The notes: generated by a model from the letters alone, not told the origin. Shown: positions 40,192 to 52,030, counted from the first letter of the stretch. The stretch: DNA of 64,000 bases from Flectonema sp. DT1601 (GCA_964019425.1 OZ025812.1:883027-947026), one strand, 5' to 3'. Made by a program: numbers and translations.

Positions 40192-40689
40192 ATGTCGTGG
40201 GAGAGGCCTCGACCAAGTATTTTGCAACGTCCACGCAAAGCAGGGACATTCAATAATGTTGAGAACTTTGAAACAGAATGGACGAAGGACCAAAAGAGAA
40301 TTCAAGCGAAGAGAGAAAGACTGCAGGAGATAGACGACAGGTTGAGAGTTGCTAATGGGGGAGCGACCTCAGGGGACAAGCAGCGATTGAACGATGAATT
40401 TCAGTCACATGCCAAGCATGCGATTCAAGCAAAAAACATGAACATCATGCGCGACAAGCAAAGAGAAAAAGAATTAACAAAAATAGCAACTCAATCTGAA
40501 GGAAATGTGATGTGTTCAGAAGAGGATGCCCGCAGACGTAAAAAAGAAGTCGAACGCCAAACCATGGAAGAAAATATCCGCCTCTGTGAGCAGCGCAAAG
40601 CTTCTGCGATGGAACAGAAAAGACGTGAACAAGAATCAGAACGTCGTAATGCTGAATACCTGTCCCACCAGCCTCTCAGATATCGTTAG
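40192..40689 (+). CDS. Small coiled-coil protein (165 aa)
   Basis: A highly charged, mostly helical protein (MSWERPRPSILQRPRKAG...). Residues about 28-60 and 85-155 are Arg/Lys/Glu-rich and should form long helices. The end, NIRLCEQRKASAMEQKRREQ then YLSHQPLRYR, is faintly like RIB43A-type and other axonemal microtubule inner proteins, but it is shorter than RIB43A and the match is not convincing. No membrane segment. The start lies 27 bases after a pyrimidine tract ending in acag. Confidence 0.8.
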   Translation: MSWERPRPSILQRPRKAGTFNNVENFETEWTKDQKRIQAKRERLQEIDDRLRVANGGATSGDKQRLNDEFQSHAKHAIQAKNMNIMRDKQREKELTKIATQSEGNVMCSEEDARRRKKEVERQTMEENIRLCEQRKASAMEQKRREQESERRNAEYLSHQPLRYR

Positions 40690-40941
40690 TCCTTAAGTAC
40701 TCAACTTCTCACTTCTCAATCGAAAAAAAAGGGGGATCTACTGAAACTTTTTTCCCCCCTTTCTCTTTTATTATTTCTTTTTTCCCTCTTTAGATACTCG
40801 TGTTATGTTTAATGAAGCTACATTCTAGTCCCTCTTTTCATTTTTTATTTTCATTTTTATTTTCATTGCTGTTGGTGGGAATCGACACACTAGACAACTT
40901 ATATTTCTGTTTACTTCTTCTTTTTTTTTTTTTTTTGAACG

Positions 40942-40977
<36 letters not shown>

Positions 40978-41195
40978 TTTGATAGCACGATAATTTATTT
41001 CTTGTTTAGTTCCACCCTTTTCTTTGAATTGCCTTTTTAGACTCTTTTTTTTCCCTTTTTCTTTTTTTTTTTTTTGTTAGATAACGATATTTTTTGTTTA
41101 CTTTTTTTGTTTATTAATGATTTACACACAAAATTTATTCTCAAAAAGGGTGCCCCCCGTTGGCAAAAAAAAAAAAAAAAAAAAAAAGAAAGAAA
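40690..41195. other. Intergenic gap
   Basis: No gene. T and A tracts dominate, including A tracts at 40946-40975 and directly before the next start (41165-41187). Confidence 0.6.
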
Positions 41196-42911
41196 ATGAG
41201 CACCGCCAAACGCACTGCTAAACTATGGGTATGGCTCTCTGTGTTGATGGTGATATATATGTTGATTTCGCAGCTATCACGAGGTGATTTCGGGGATACA
41301 GAATACTCTGGTCCTAGGGAAGAGAATAATAAAATAATAACTACGCAACCGTCGTCTGAGGTAAAAGTTACAATAATAGAAGTGGAGGACGAACCTTCTT
41401 CTCAAAGATGTCGTTCACCGGAGTTTCCAATGCCGCCATCGGATTCCAAGGAATACTTAGGAAAAGCTGGAGAATGGGAAGGAGCATGCCCGAATAGAAA
41501 CTGTGATTTGGGAATAAAAGTCCTCAACCCAGATGACTTTCCAAGGGATGCGGATATAACGGCAGAAGTTGAAGCACCGTTACTACCTGTTTCTGAATGG
41601 ACTCTACCTCCTGAAATTGAAGCAGAGCATTCCAACGCCTCACGATTTGAGGTACCTGCAGACTGGAAAAGCAATCTTGTCAAACAAGGCAAACAATGGT
41701 GGACAGTTACTAATTTCTGTGTCATTGATGGCAGAGTCACGCTATTCGATCCTCATTTAGGAATCGCCAAGACTGACAACGAAACTGTAAACAAGAAGTC
41801 AAAACGCTTCAATCTGTACAACGAATTTACTCGAAGCAGAAATAAACTTCGCTACAATGTTGAAGGGGTTCCTTATAAGTTACCTGGTCCGCTGGTTGAT
41901 AATCCTGGTTGGATTTTATCATTTTGGTGTCAAGACCTATTTCACAGCACGTTAACACTGATGCCTGGGTTTTCTGTTAAAAAGTGGAACAACAGTGATA
42001 TCTATGTTAAGTTGTGTAAGAAATCTCCTTGTCATGTAAAATTTGGATCACAATCATCATGGAACGATCATCGCAACCCCATGCATGGTGGAGATAAGCA
42101 GTTTAAACAACCTGGAAATCCTTATTGGAGAAATTATCGAGTGATTACAGACCATCCTTGGCGAATTAGACCACTCTACGCTAACAAACACTACAACAGT
42201 AGAGCTCGTTGTTATAGAGAAGGGTTAATTGATAAGAAATGGTTTATACAAGTGACTAGAGATGAGGCAATTAAATATTCAAATCAGCATTTACAAAATT
42301 ATGGATTGACTAGAACGAAGAGAACTTGTCATAAGAATGGAGGATATAGGGCAACGTTAATAAACAGGATTGGTTCGTCGAGGAGATTATCAAACATTCA
42401 GGAAGTCGCTCACGCAGCGGTTTGTCACGGATTTAATGTTAGCATTGTCGCTTTTGAAAATTTTGATATAAAGGATCAGATTAGCATTATTATGAATACT
42501 GATTTGTTAATTGGAATGCACGGAAATGGTTTGATATGGACAATGTTTCAAGAGATAGGAAGCTATGAAATAGAAATAATGGGAATATGGTACGAACGAT
42601 ACGCTAAACTATGGGGACACGGATACAACTATACCTCTACGAAGGATAAACACGGACGTAAAGGTAATGAACGAGTCCCTTTTGAAGCTGACATGGTTCA
42701 AATCACCCGAGCTCTTAAAAACGCAAAAACCCATCTGGACACAACTTCATGCGGTAAAGCTAAACTGCCAGATAAGAGAGTTAGTCATCAAGAAATCTGG
42801 GAAGACATTGTAATTAGACAGCATCCGGAACTTGCAAAAACTCGGAAAACAAAACCAATCAGTGAGGATTCCTCAGATGAGTCTCATTCTGACATGAATG
42901 AAGGGACATAG
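41196..42911 (+). CDS. Type II membrane glycosyltransferase, GT61-like
   Basis: A 571-residue protein. The start is MSTAKRTAKLWVW after an A tract; the frame is open upstream only through lysines. A single membrane anchor at about residues 10-28 (KLWVWLSVLMVIYMLISQL) after a basic N-terminus gives type II topology, typical of Golgi enzymes. The C-terminal half carries the DUF563/GT61 pattern: INRIGSSRRLSNIQEVAHAA, then DQISIIMNTDLLIGMHGNGL, then WTMFQE, near residues 400-450. GT61 includes protein O-GlcNAc transferase EOGT and plant xylosyltransferases. The donor and acceptor cannot be told from sequence. Several NxS/T sites occur in the luminal part. A natural substrate class would be Ser/Thr-rich surface proteins such as the one at 47959, but this is only a thought. 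Confidence 0.87.
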   Translation: MSTAKRTAKLWVWLSVLMVIYMLISQLSRGDFGDTEYSGPREENNKIITTQPSSEVKVTIIEVEDEPSSQRCRSPEFPMPPSDSKEYLGKAGEWEGACPNRNCDLGIKVLNPDDFPRDADITAEVEAPLLPVSEWTLPPEIEAEHSNASRFEVPADWKSNLVKQGKQWWTVTNFCVIDGRVTLFDPHLGIAKTDNETVNKKSKRFNLYNEFTRSRNKLRYNVEGVPYKLPGPLVDNPGWILSFWCQDLFHSTLTLMPGFSVKKWNNSDIYVKLCKKSPCHVKFGSQSSWNDHRNPMHGGDKQFKQPGNPYWRNYRVITDHPWRIRPLYANKHYNSRARCYREGLIDKKWFIQVTRDEAIKYSNQHLQNYGLTRTKRTCHKNGGYRATLINRIGSSRRLSNIQEVAHAAVCHGFNVSIVAFENFDIKDQISIIMNTDLLIGMHGNGLIWTMFQEIGSYEIEIMGIWYERYAKLWGHGYNYTSTKDKHGRKGNERVPFEADMVQITRALKNAKTHLDTTSCGKAKLPDKRVSHQEIWEDIVIRQHPELAKTRKTKPISEDSSDESHSDMNEGT

Positions 42912-43141
42912 ATGTTATCTGATATCGACATTAAGTTTAAATACCTATCGCAGTATTCGATGGTTTTCCTTTTTTTTAACGAAGCTACCCTTATCTAACT
43001 TCACAGAGTTGAACCACAATGTGTGTTCACTTTTATCATTTTTTTTTAATGATATTCTACAACGGAGGTCTGCTTCGTGAAAAAAATAATTTTTTTTTTA
43101 AAAAAAATTAATTATTATTACTGTTTGTTTTTTTTGTCAGA

Positions 43142-43176
<35 letters not shown>

Positions 43177-43523
43177 TTGTGCCGAAGGATTTTAAAAAAT
43201 TCTGCGGAAAAATAAAATAATTTTGTTTATTCTTGTCAGGTACAATCATTTTCTCGAATTCATATTTTAAATTATTTTATGTCTGAAACTTGAAACAGCA
43301 ATTTAATTTTTTTTTTTTTTTTTTTCATTGTCACCCCTAATCAGAAATAGACCAAAATGAGCAGTACAGACCTCTGTATCCCAACATTATTTGTTGGATT
43401 ATACAAGAGTGTTTGCCTACACTAACAAGTCAACCGTATCTCAGAACTAATATTAAATTATTGTTATGTTGTTTTTATAATATAATCAGAAATAATGACA
43501 TTTAAAAAATAAAACAAAAAAAA
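42912..43523. other. Intergenic gap with an upstream look-alike start
   Basis: No gene. A T tract and AG (43344) precede an ATG at 43357 that opens MSSTDLC and closes after about 20 codons. Its first bases resemble the true start at 43524 (MSGTDSG), so it may be a small upstream ORF or a decayed start. Confidence 0.5.
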
Positions 43524-46500
43524 ATGAGCGGCACAGATTCGGGAGATTTGGCTGCTAAATTAATGATTTCTCGTAAGAGGTTACTCGATGAAGAGTTAAA
43601 GAACGAGATTCTCGTGAAGGAAAATCAAGTGTTAGCAAATCAAGTAAAAAATATAACTGAAAAAATGATTGAAGCGAATAAAAAAATTAAAGAAGTTGAA
43701 CGACAACAGTCTTTTCAAGAATACTTACGGCAGATCAGGAGAGAAGCCGAGAGTTCGTGGAAAAAATATAGCATACCGAGTTCACTTCTTCAACCCCTTA
43801 GAGAAATTATTAATCAGAGAGGATGTGAGGCAGTTGAGCCTATTCTAAATACGTTGTGTAACTTGATAGATCCTGTTGAGACTATTTCTCAAGTTCAACG
43901 TTGGATTACATTCAAAACTCGATCAACTGAAACCGACGATCAAGCTACGGGTGAAAACAACTATCAATACGGCAATCGACATCATAAAAATAAAAAAAGC
44001 TGTTCCCTGCGACAATACAAAGGCTATAACTCATCATCAGTACCAATTACATGGGAATCAGTTCGTCAGTTAGTTGGGTGGAATAATCTAAGAGGCGGTT
44101 GTTGGAAAGATTCGGCAACTGTTTCCGATCTCATAAGAGATTGCAGATACTACTGTGAGCTGAAGGGACTTTCTGATTCTCATCATTTGAAAGAAATATC
44201 TCTTTTTGCTCCGATTTTTATTTATACTGCACAGGTATTTGAACGTACAGTTTGGGCACTTTGGCATAATAAAAGTTCGAGATGGATTCAAGTCCCTATA
44301 AAGTTATTCAAAGATTGTGATGCGAACCGTGAAAATGGATGTCTCAACCTGTCGTTAGACTTAATGAGTTTTATCGCTTATGAGATTAATGTAATAGTTG
44401 ACAAGGTACCAATTGAATTGAAATTAATAAATAATTATGTATTTGGTCTGACTATCTACGGAGAGGATGATGCAGCCCTTTCGACTGATAACAAAATCCA
44501 CCTCATCAGATACCGTAATGAAGGAAGAGGTGAAAATTCGGTGTCACCACTCTGTGCCACAGTTGGATGGATACCTTCACCATCTAGCTTAGTGAATGAT
44601 TCTGGCATTCAGTGCTATAGTGATAATTTAAAGAGAACGATACCCCCTCCTGGTGTTATCGAATTCATTACTTCGAGAGATGCTTTAGAAGAGAATGAGA
44701 GAATCGGAGTTTGGAAATCATTTCCTCTTGAATTACCTCATGAGTTGCGTAGTCTTAAAACCCTTTGTGAATCTCAACGAAATAAACTAAAATCGTCATC
44801 GGAGTTGACAAAACTATTGTTGGAATATTTAGATAAGAATAACAACAATGCTTTATCTACAACTATTCAGTCAAGAATGAGTTGTAATATAAGACAAACA
44901 TCTGAAACAAAAAACTATTACAGACCAACAGAGATACTTGACGCACTTACTATTCAGATTTTAGTTTGGCATGGGAGATCATTTTGCATTCAAGGTAGCT
45001 CATTGGATTATCGGGTAATACTAACAGATTGGGTGACTTGTGTTCCTCTTTACCTTTATCGAGTTTTCTCATCCAGTGAAGAACAGCCTTATTCCATAAT
45101 AAGTTCAGTTATAGAACAGTTGTCAAATCCTAACGCAGATATGTCAACATTTTTATTAATAAAAAAAACTGATAAAGACCAATCTGATGATTCAGATTGG
45201 AAAGGTAAATACACTCCAGATCAGCTTCCAGGTTTGACTTCAGAGGGAATTGAACTGGAGCTTGTTAAAAGAAATAGAATTAATACTGAAAATACCATTA
45301 AATCAACCTGTACTTGGAATGCAACAGTTGGAGCGTGGAGTCTGACTTGTAAAGGTCGAATGACGACAAGTCAAGTTGATGATTCTATATCAAATATAGG
45401 CTCTTGGATGCACGGTTTTGTTAAACCTCATATTCTTGGTTTGCAACATTCACTGTCTTCTATTTATCATTCAAAAGAGTTAATTTCATTGTATCAAATT
45501 AATAGAAATAGTCTCGTTGATACAAACAACAGACCAACAGTGTTACATTGGAAGGCTTATACTTTAGCAATTCAGCATCCTGTTGTTGGTGTTGACAATT
45601 ATGTTAGAGTCGATGCTACATCAGGAATTAAAATTATGCAATTCTCGAGATATCCTCGGCTTCATGAATGGATACTAAATCCTGAGGTGTTACTGCGAAG
45701 GGACGTAGAAAGGAACAACGAAGGGGAGTTGAGTGAAATTTTCTCAGAAACAAATTATTCGAAAGCAGTGGCGTTGGAGTTGAGAAATTTATTAGCAACT
45801 CGCACTCTGAGTTGTTATATTGTGAATAGTTATTTAAAAATAATTCAACACTTGGATCAGGGTAACGTTGACATTGCTATGCATGACGTGTTTCATCCAG
45901 AGAGTAGTAGTTTACATGAGTTGCTTTATCTTTCAGAAACAAGAATATATCTGAAGCAGCTACTTATAGAAGTTCCAGATTCAATTTTTATCGCGGCCGT
46001 GAGTGATGCGACTCTGTCGGGTAGTTTATTAGTGATTGAGAACTTGTTTGACTGTGGAAGAGATGCTTCAAAGTTGATGTCAAAAATTGATATTTTTAAC
46101 TTGGCTGCCGTTGCGGCTGAAGGTCTATTCATTAAGCTGATCATATTTTTTCTTACTCAACGAGGGATTATCGGACCGGTACGACAAGAAGTGCTAATTA
46201 ATCCTCTTGTTGAAGCCTCACGTGATAAACAGTTCCTGGAATCAGTTAAAATATTTTCAAAAAACTCAATTATGAATCGTTTTAGCAACAATGTCGATGA
46301 CAAAGACAGTCAATTAGTAAGAAAAGTATTGTCATCGTTTCCGTCTTATCCTTTACACGCATTGTGTTCTATGAGTGATTTAGATGACGTGGTGTGTTTG
46401 TGTACGAATCCAATATTTCAATCGTTCTGTGCTAGTCAGTTAGTCGTGTTTAACAAGGAGGGATGGCTACCACAACATTCAGCATGTAGCAATAGTTGTT

Positions 46501-47720
46501 ATGATAAACCACAATCAGAGGATCCTAGAGTGGTTACAATATTAGAAATATTATTTCAGAACCAATGTGATCGTCGTACTGAAAAATTTTCAAATTCAGA
46601 AACTTGTTTAATGCTGTCTGCAAGAAATGGATTTGTACATCTTTGTACCTACTTATTAAACTGCGGTGCTGATCCATTTTTGAAGAATAAAAATGATAAA
46701 ATGGCTGTTGAAGAAGCGTTATTTTCACTTCGTATGGAGGCTTTTAATTACCTTATTAGTCGTTTGAATCTTGATGTTCAATTGTTCGCTGATTCAGTTC
46801 CTCCGAATGCTCTTCAAATTGCTATTGGTGGATCTGATTTAACTACAGTGAGACTTTTACTTGGTAATTTCAATCTTAACTTAGACAGCGCTGATAGTCG
46901 AATTGGGTCTCCTGCTGGACGATGTTGCTCAACTTCACAACCAAACACGTTTAAGGGATGCACTGCTCTTCACGAGGCATGTTCAAATCCTGCATTCAAC
47001 TCTCCTCAGTCAATTACTTTATTAAAAGAATTGAAAACAAAGAGAAACATTAACATGATTACACCTGGAGGTTGTACTGCATTGCACAGAGCAGCGTTTT
47101 ATGGTCATCACAGAATATGCTCTGTTTTGTTAGGGATGGGAGCAGATCCTTATCAGCTATCAGAGAATGGTGATGTTCCCCTAACTTCTTTGGAAATTAG
47201 CATCGAACAGGGTTGGGTTCAAACAACAGTTGTATTGAATTCAGAAACTAATATAAAATTGGGAGTTGTGTTGCAATCTCGTTTGAGAACTTTGTTAAAT
47301 TGGAATGGAAAAGTTCAAGTTCTATCCAACAGTACTGCTGTGAGACTTGCCTGTGAAAGATATCCGAGTTCGTCATCATTCGCAACTCACATAACATGGT
47401 CGGTAGACCGAATTCCGTTTTGTGGAATGAGTGGGACGATCATCAGACACACTGGTGATGCAGTCTTGATTGAGTTTACAGATCAGCAGCTTTGGTTTCC
47501 ATCTGACGCTGTAAAGGTTCCCACAGTTACAATACCATCCTACGAATCTCTTAGTCATCAAACACGTAAAGCATCAAAGCTACCTGCCTGGAAGTGTCTT
47601 TCAAGAGCATCTGTCGTTGCACAACTTCGAGGTGGGAATAGCATTCCTTCCAAGGCACGAAAATCTCTTGCTCTTGTGTCTAAGAAATCGTTTCGTGTTG
47701 GGTCTCCGATAGACTCTTAG
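43524..47720 (+). CDS. Large ankyrin-repeat protein with SH3-like C-terminus
   Basis: A 1398-residue protein starting at MSGTDSGDLAAKLMI. Residues about 10-80 form a coiled coil. The next ~900 residues are mixed alpha/beta with no family I recognise; two stretches around 180-370 and 470-640 have similar spacing of Trp/Gly motifs (SVRQLVGWNNLRGGCWKDS; ILVWHGRSFCIQGSSLDYRV). Ankyrin repeats run from about 1030 to 1260: CLMLSARNGFVHLCTYLLNC, TALHEACSN and TALHRAAFYGHHRICSVLLG. Near residues 1295-1330 a small beta-rich segment (MSGTIIRHTGDAVLIEFTDQ, QLWFPSDAVKV) resembles SH3-like/mind-bomb-type repeats. No signal peptide or membrane segment. Probably an intracellular scaffold of unknown partners. 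Confidence 0.87.
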   Translation: MSGTDSGDLAAKLMISRKRLLDEELKNEILVKENQVLANQVKNITEKMIEANKKIKEVERQQSFQEYLRQIRREAESSWKKYSIPSSLLQPLREIINQRGCEAVEPILNTLCNLIDPVETISQVQRWITFKTRSTETDDQATGENNYQYGNRHHKNKKSCSLRQYKGYNSSSVPITWESVRQLVGWNNLRGGCWKDSATVSDLIRDCRYYCELKGLSDSHHLKEISLFAPIFIYTAQVFERTVWALWHNKSSRWIQVPIKLFKDCDANRENGCLNLSLDLMSFIAYEINVIVDKVPIELKLINNYVFGLTIYGEDDAALSTDNKIHLIRYRNEGRGENSVSPLCATVGWIPSPSSLVNDSGIQCYSDNLKRTIPPPGVIEFITSRDALEENERIGVWKSFPLELPHELRSLKTLCESQRNKLKSSSELTKLLLEYLDKNNNNALSTTIQSRMSCNIRQTSETKNYYRPTEILDALTIQILVWHGRSFCIQGSSLDYRVILTDWVTCVPLYLYRVFSSSEEQPYSIISSVIEQLSNPNADMSTFLLIKKTDKDQSDDSDWKGKYTPDQLPGLTSEGIELELVKRNRINTENTIKSTCTWNATVGAWSLTCKGRMTTSQVDDSISNIGSWMHGFVKPHILGLQHSLSSIYHSKELISLYQINRNSLVDTNNRPTVLHWKAYTLAIQHPVVGVDNYVRVDATSGIKIMQFSRYPRLHEWILNPEVLLRRDVERNNEGELSEIFSETNYSKAVALELRNLLATRTLSCYIVNSYLKIIQHLDQGNVDIAMHDVFHPESSSLHELLYLSETRIYLKQLLIEVPDSIFIAAVSDATLSGSLLVIENLFDCGRDASKLMSKIDIFNLAAVAAEGLFIKLIIFFLTQRGIIGPVRQEVLINPLVEASRDKQFLESVKIFSKNSIMNRFSNNVDDKDSQLVRKVLSSFPSYPLHALCSMSDLDDVVCLCTNPIFQSFCASQLVVFNKEGWLPQHSACSNSCYDKPQSEDPRVVTILEILFQNQCDRRTEKFSNSETCLMLSARNGFVHLCTYLLNCGADPFLKNKNDKMAVEEALFSLRMEAFNYLISRLNLDVQLFADSVPPNALQIAIGGSDLTTVRLLLGNFNLNLDSADSRIGSPAGRCCSTSQPNTFKGCTALHEACSNPAFNSPQSITLLKELKTKRNINMITPGGCTALHRAAFYGHHRICSVLLGMGADPYQLSENGDVPLTSLEISIEQGWVQTTVVLNSETNIKLGVVLQSRLRTLLNWNGKVQVLSNSTAVRLACERYPSSSSFATHITWSVDRIPFCGMSGTIIRHTGDAVLIEFTDQQLWFPSDAVKVPTVTIPSYESLSHQTRKASKLPAWKCLSRASVVAQLRGGNSIPSKARKSLALVSKKSFRVGSPIDS

Positions 47721-47958
47721 CAGTGATCACTTACACTAATGTAACTTATTACTTTATTTGATTTGTTTTTGGTATCTTTACTTTCTTAACAGAAAGTGAT
47801 ATCTGATTTATGTATTGTTATGATGTTTTATTCTATATACAGGTACGACATCGTTGACTGCGTGCGGTGGTTAGATTTACACTCCCTCTGTGCATTATGA
47901 TGAATATGATGAAATGTTTTATTGTTAATTAATTTAACAGGGAAATGCCGTGTCCACC

Positions 47959-50900
47959 ATGTGGAGGGTGTTGTTGTTGTTGCTGCTACTCGAGTGGGTT
48001 GATGCTGGTACGCCAACAGCAACAATGACCATAACAGATTCGATGACAGAGACGGAAACAGAAACAGAATCAAAAAGTTTATCATTAACAGAAACGATGA
48101 CCATAACAGATTCGATGACTGAGACGGAGACAATTACAGAAACTGAAACCGACAGCTTGTCATCAACGATAACGATGACTATAACGGATACAATGAGTGT
48201 TTCAAAAACATTATCTGAGTCACTTAGTATTACTATAAGTAATAGTTTAAGTGATTCTCTCTCATCCACTATCAGTTTATCGACTACTGACACCCTCAGT
48301 GTCACTTCGACAGACAGTTTGTCGAAAACTTTCACCATAACAACAACTGCGACGATATCAGTGAGTCCAACACTGTCGATTAGCAATACAGACACGGAAA
48401 GTATTTCATTAAGTTTATCGCTGCCAACACCAACAACAACGATGACAAGCTCACTCACAGAAACAGAAACAGTTAGTAAATCTGTTACCCTCTCTCTTAC
48501 TGAGAGTGTTAGTAGGAGTGTATCAGAAAGTATTTCTTTATCGTTTTCTTTGTCAAATACGATAAGTGTTACTCCTACCTTCAGTGAAACAATTACTGCA
48601 ACGGATAGTAGAAGTCTGACAGAGTCGGTCACAGCGACCGATTCAATCTCGAAGACTTTAACTATTTCTGTGACACCGACGGATACTTTAACAAGTACTG
48701 AGACAGCGTCATTTACTGGAACTTTTTCATTAACGGGTTCTGATTCTCTGACGTTGACGAATTCTATTTCTCTGTCGCTGCCAACATCAACAGAGACTTT
48801 CAGTAATTCGCTTACTGGGTCGTTGTCTTTGTCGAAATCAGTTTCATTATCGTTTACGGAGACTGTATCAGAATCTTTTACTTTAGTACCGACACCCACT
48901 CGACCACTTCCTTACTATCCTCCGTTGACTCCAGCTGAGCTTGTAGTTGATGACAATAATGTCAGAATAGAAGTATCAAATAGTGTTTTAGTGAGTCTCA
49001 ATTCAGCTTGGTGTCAAGAGTGGCCATCTGGTAAGTGTGGATGTGTTCCAGTCCCATGTCACGGTCCTTTTCATGGTTCCAACCCTGGCTGGATAAGCGC
49101 ACTAGCAACCCAATTAGGAGTGTCAGCAGCAAGAATAAGAGCATTTCAACAATCAGGTGGTGAATCAGTTACCGGAAGACATCTCACTGATCGATTTTCA
49201 GAGAACAGTTTTACTACAATAGCGTCTTTAACAAGTGTTGTGCCATTCAGTGGAACTCTACACTTGGCTGGTTTACCACACGCTGAGTCTTTCACTGACG
49301 AACAGCTATTAGCTATGGCTGCTTCGTATAAAAAAGACTTATTATATACTTACTTTGTGAACACAACTGATTCTACAGCCCTTACAGTGATGGCTGTCAA
49401 AGATACAAACGGACTTTATATAAGACATTCGTTAGATACTTCTGTATTGCCAAAACCATCGGATACGGTACAAAGATACCACATGCAGTATAATGAGGAT
49501 AATGTCATTGCAAAAAATTTGGAAACTTCGATTGTGAATGAGAGAGGAGGAGGTTTAAAATTAGTTCACATTGTTGATAGTGATATTAGCAATTATGGTG
49601 TTGATAGAAAGACATTTAGTATCAGAGGTTTCACGTCAGCTGTTGTTGGAAAAGCAACTGATCTTATGAGATTAGAAGTTGGGTTTAGGGGGGTCATCGC
49701 GGACTCACTTAACCAACCAGCTTCAGTCGTGACTATTCACACTTTAGAAACATCGATGGGATTGATTACATATTCTGTTAACGTTGCGTTGACAGGGCTA
49801 ACTGAAAGTGTTGTTATTCAACGATTGTATTCAAATATTATTATGAATGGAGGACTTAATCTTTCAACTGTTCAGACGGTTTGGGATTCCATAGTACGAA
49901 TTAATGTTCGGTATGACAATCAACCGACACCATCGATTCCAGTACAGAACATTCCTTACATCACAGCTTGTTGGGGGAATAATTGCACGAGTCCTGTCGC
50001 AAGGAGAGAGGTATCTTCTGTTGGGATTATTTCATTCGCAATTGGATCGAATTTGGATGCGACGGTCATATCTGAAGCACTCAGTGACTCTGTTGGAATG
50101 CCTTCTTCCCAAGTTCACGTTCAGTATGACCCAGTAACTCGTAAAGCAACCTGGATGCTTGATACTACTGGGTTTAATAAAGATGGTTTATCTGTACGGC
50201 TGTCACAGTTATCAACTAGTTTTAGTCTTCAATCATCTGATCCAACTTACAGACCGACACCTGTCGTTGACACAGTTCCTTTTGTTCAAGGAGTAGCACA
50301 GTCAGGATCAACTGCTGCTCAGATAAGGTCTGAAATCATAACTGAATTACGACTTTCTGATTGTCAGAATCCACAAAGTGTTGTAATTGTCTCACCAATA
50401 GTTGGAAGCAACGCGATGAAAGTATCATTTGGAAGTTGTATCAGAACAACACAAATCTCATCGATGTTTGAGATTAGAACTACTGAGGACATTACAAACA
50501 CGTTGTCTGATACGGAATTGTTAGGAAGAATAATTGAACGAGCATCTTGTTGTAATGGAACGTGTTCAGCTAATGCTTATTGTACTACTTTAGGAATCAA
50601 TAGAGTTGCATCACCGACTGCCGAGTATTGTCCTCTCTTGTCTGGTTTAGACGGAACCTGTAATCGAACGACAGGATGTTCATTTAACGGAACGTCAACA
50701 ACATGTCTACCAGCAGCTGCTTCAAGTACCCCTACTCCTCCTAGTGGTAGTGATGATGACTTTCCTGTTATAGTCGTGGTTAGTTCTTTGGTAGGGTTTG
50801 TGTTTTTAGTTATTATCATCGTGTGTTGTTGTATGAGAAGTAGAACACCAAATCGTGATCTGTATGACTACCCTGCTCCAGGTGACAGTACTGAAACTGA

Positions 50901-51537
50901 AGAAAGAGAAGAACCAACTGCTGAAAATAAAGATATTTCGTATGGGACATATGGTTCAAACAGACAGTCTCCTGTAGATCCGCAAGCGGCATCGTTGTCA
51001 GGGATGGCGAATCCATTGTCGTTGCCTATTCAGTTTGAAGGAGACGGGTTGAATTTTGTTCCAGCTGTGGAACCGGCAGTTGGAGGAGAGATTGCGTTTA
51101 GGTTATCAGCGCTTCCTGAAAATAATAACAACAGCCCGTCGTATCCTTCACCTCCGATTTCGAGATATGTTAAAAATGAATACACCGATACCAGAAGGTC
51201 ACCATTAGCAACCCATAGTCTTAGTGGTAATGGACGAGGTTCTATTTCACCTCCACCACTTCCTTCTAGGTCACCTAAGGCTGCAGTTCCATTTCAGTCT
51301 TCATATGGTTCTTATCCTGAGCCACCAATACAGTCAACAGGAACTATTTATAATCCACCACCGGTATGTTAGTTTTTTTTTTTTTTTTTTTTTGAAAAAA
51401 AAAATTATATAAAAAATAACAACCCTATACAGAAGTATGCTACCAACGAGCTCCGCTACTCTGGTGTTGCTGAGGATCGGTTTGTGGACGGTGAGTTCCC
51501 TCCGTTGCAATCCAGAAATATGGGATTTCAGTTGTGA
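47959..51537 (+). CDS. Mucin-like type I transmembrane protein
   Basis: Exons 47959-51363 and 51433-51537; 1169 residues. The start is MWRVLLLLLLLEWVDAG, a signal peptide. An out-of-frame ATG at 47945 precedes it after the acag at 47940. Residues about 20-315 are Ser/Thr/Glu repeats (TMTITDSMTETE, SISLSLS), likely heavily O-glycosylated. A folded ectodomain of about 620 residues follows, with cysteines near the N- and C-terminal ends (WPSGKCGCVPVPC; CCNGTCSANAYC). One membrane helix lies at about 936-958 (VIVVVSSLVGFVFLVIIIVC), then CCCMR, possible palmitoylation sites. The ~210-residue tail is rich in Pro, Tyr and Ser. The 69-base intron replaces VC-stop by KYATNELRYSGVAEDRF and 17 more residues. 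Likely a surface receptor or adhesin; family unknown. Confidence 0.9.
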
Positions 51538-51999
51538 GTTTCTGAGCTGAATTGCGAACCGAGTTGTAGGATTTTTTTTTGTTTTTTTTTTGTTTCCATA
51601 CAATTACTGAACTACTCACTTGCTGAGCGAACCCTTCATCCGTAACATACGTACTCAGATTGCCATTTAGACAAACATTTTTTTTTCTTTTTTTTTTCCC
51701 TTCTTCTTTCTCCCTTCATTTGTAATCATCCTTAACAATTCCATACCAAATTGAAAAGTAGTTTTTTTTTCTTCCTTTAGAGTATTATTCTTAGTCAATG
51801 TTTGTTTTTTTTCTTCTCCCTGTTAGTATCAGTGGCAGGAGACTAATTTTTGACAATTTTTCTTACGTTAAAAAGATGTAATTCACGTCGATAAATTCCT
51901 GATACATATCGAAAGAGAAGGTTTTTTTTTGTAATTTTTTTTTGTTTGTTTTTTTTTTTTTTTTTTTGTAGAATTAGCTTGTTACAAAAAAAATAAAAT

Positions 52000-52030
<31 letters not shown>

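Noticed and set aside
47934-48899. Long minus-strand frame opposite the Ser/Thr-rich stalk
   Set aside because: The repetitive TCA/ACA codons of the stalk leave the opposite strand open by composition; no domain or start context supports it.
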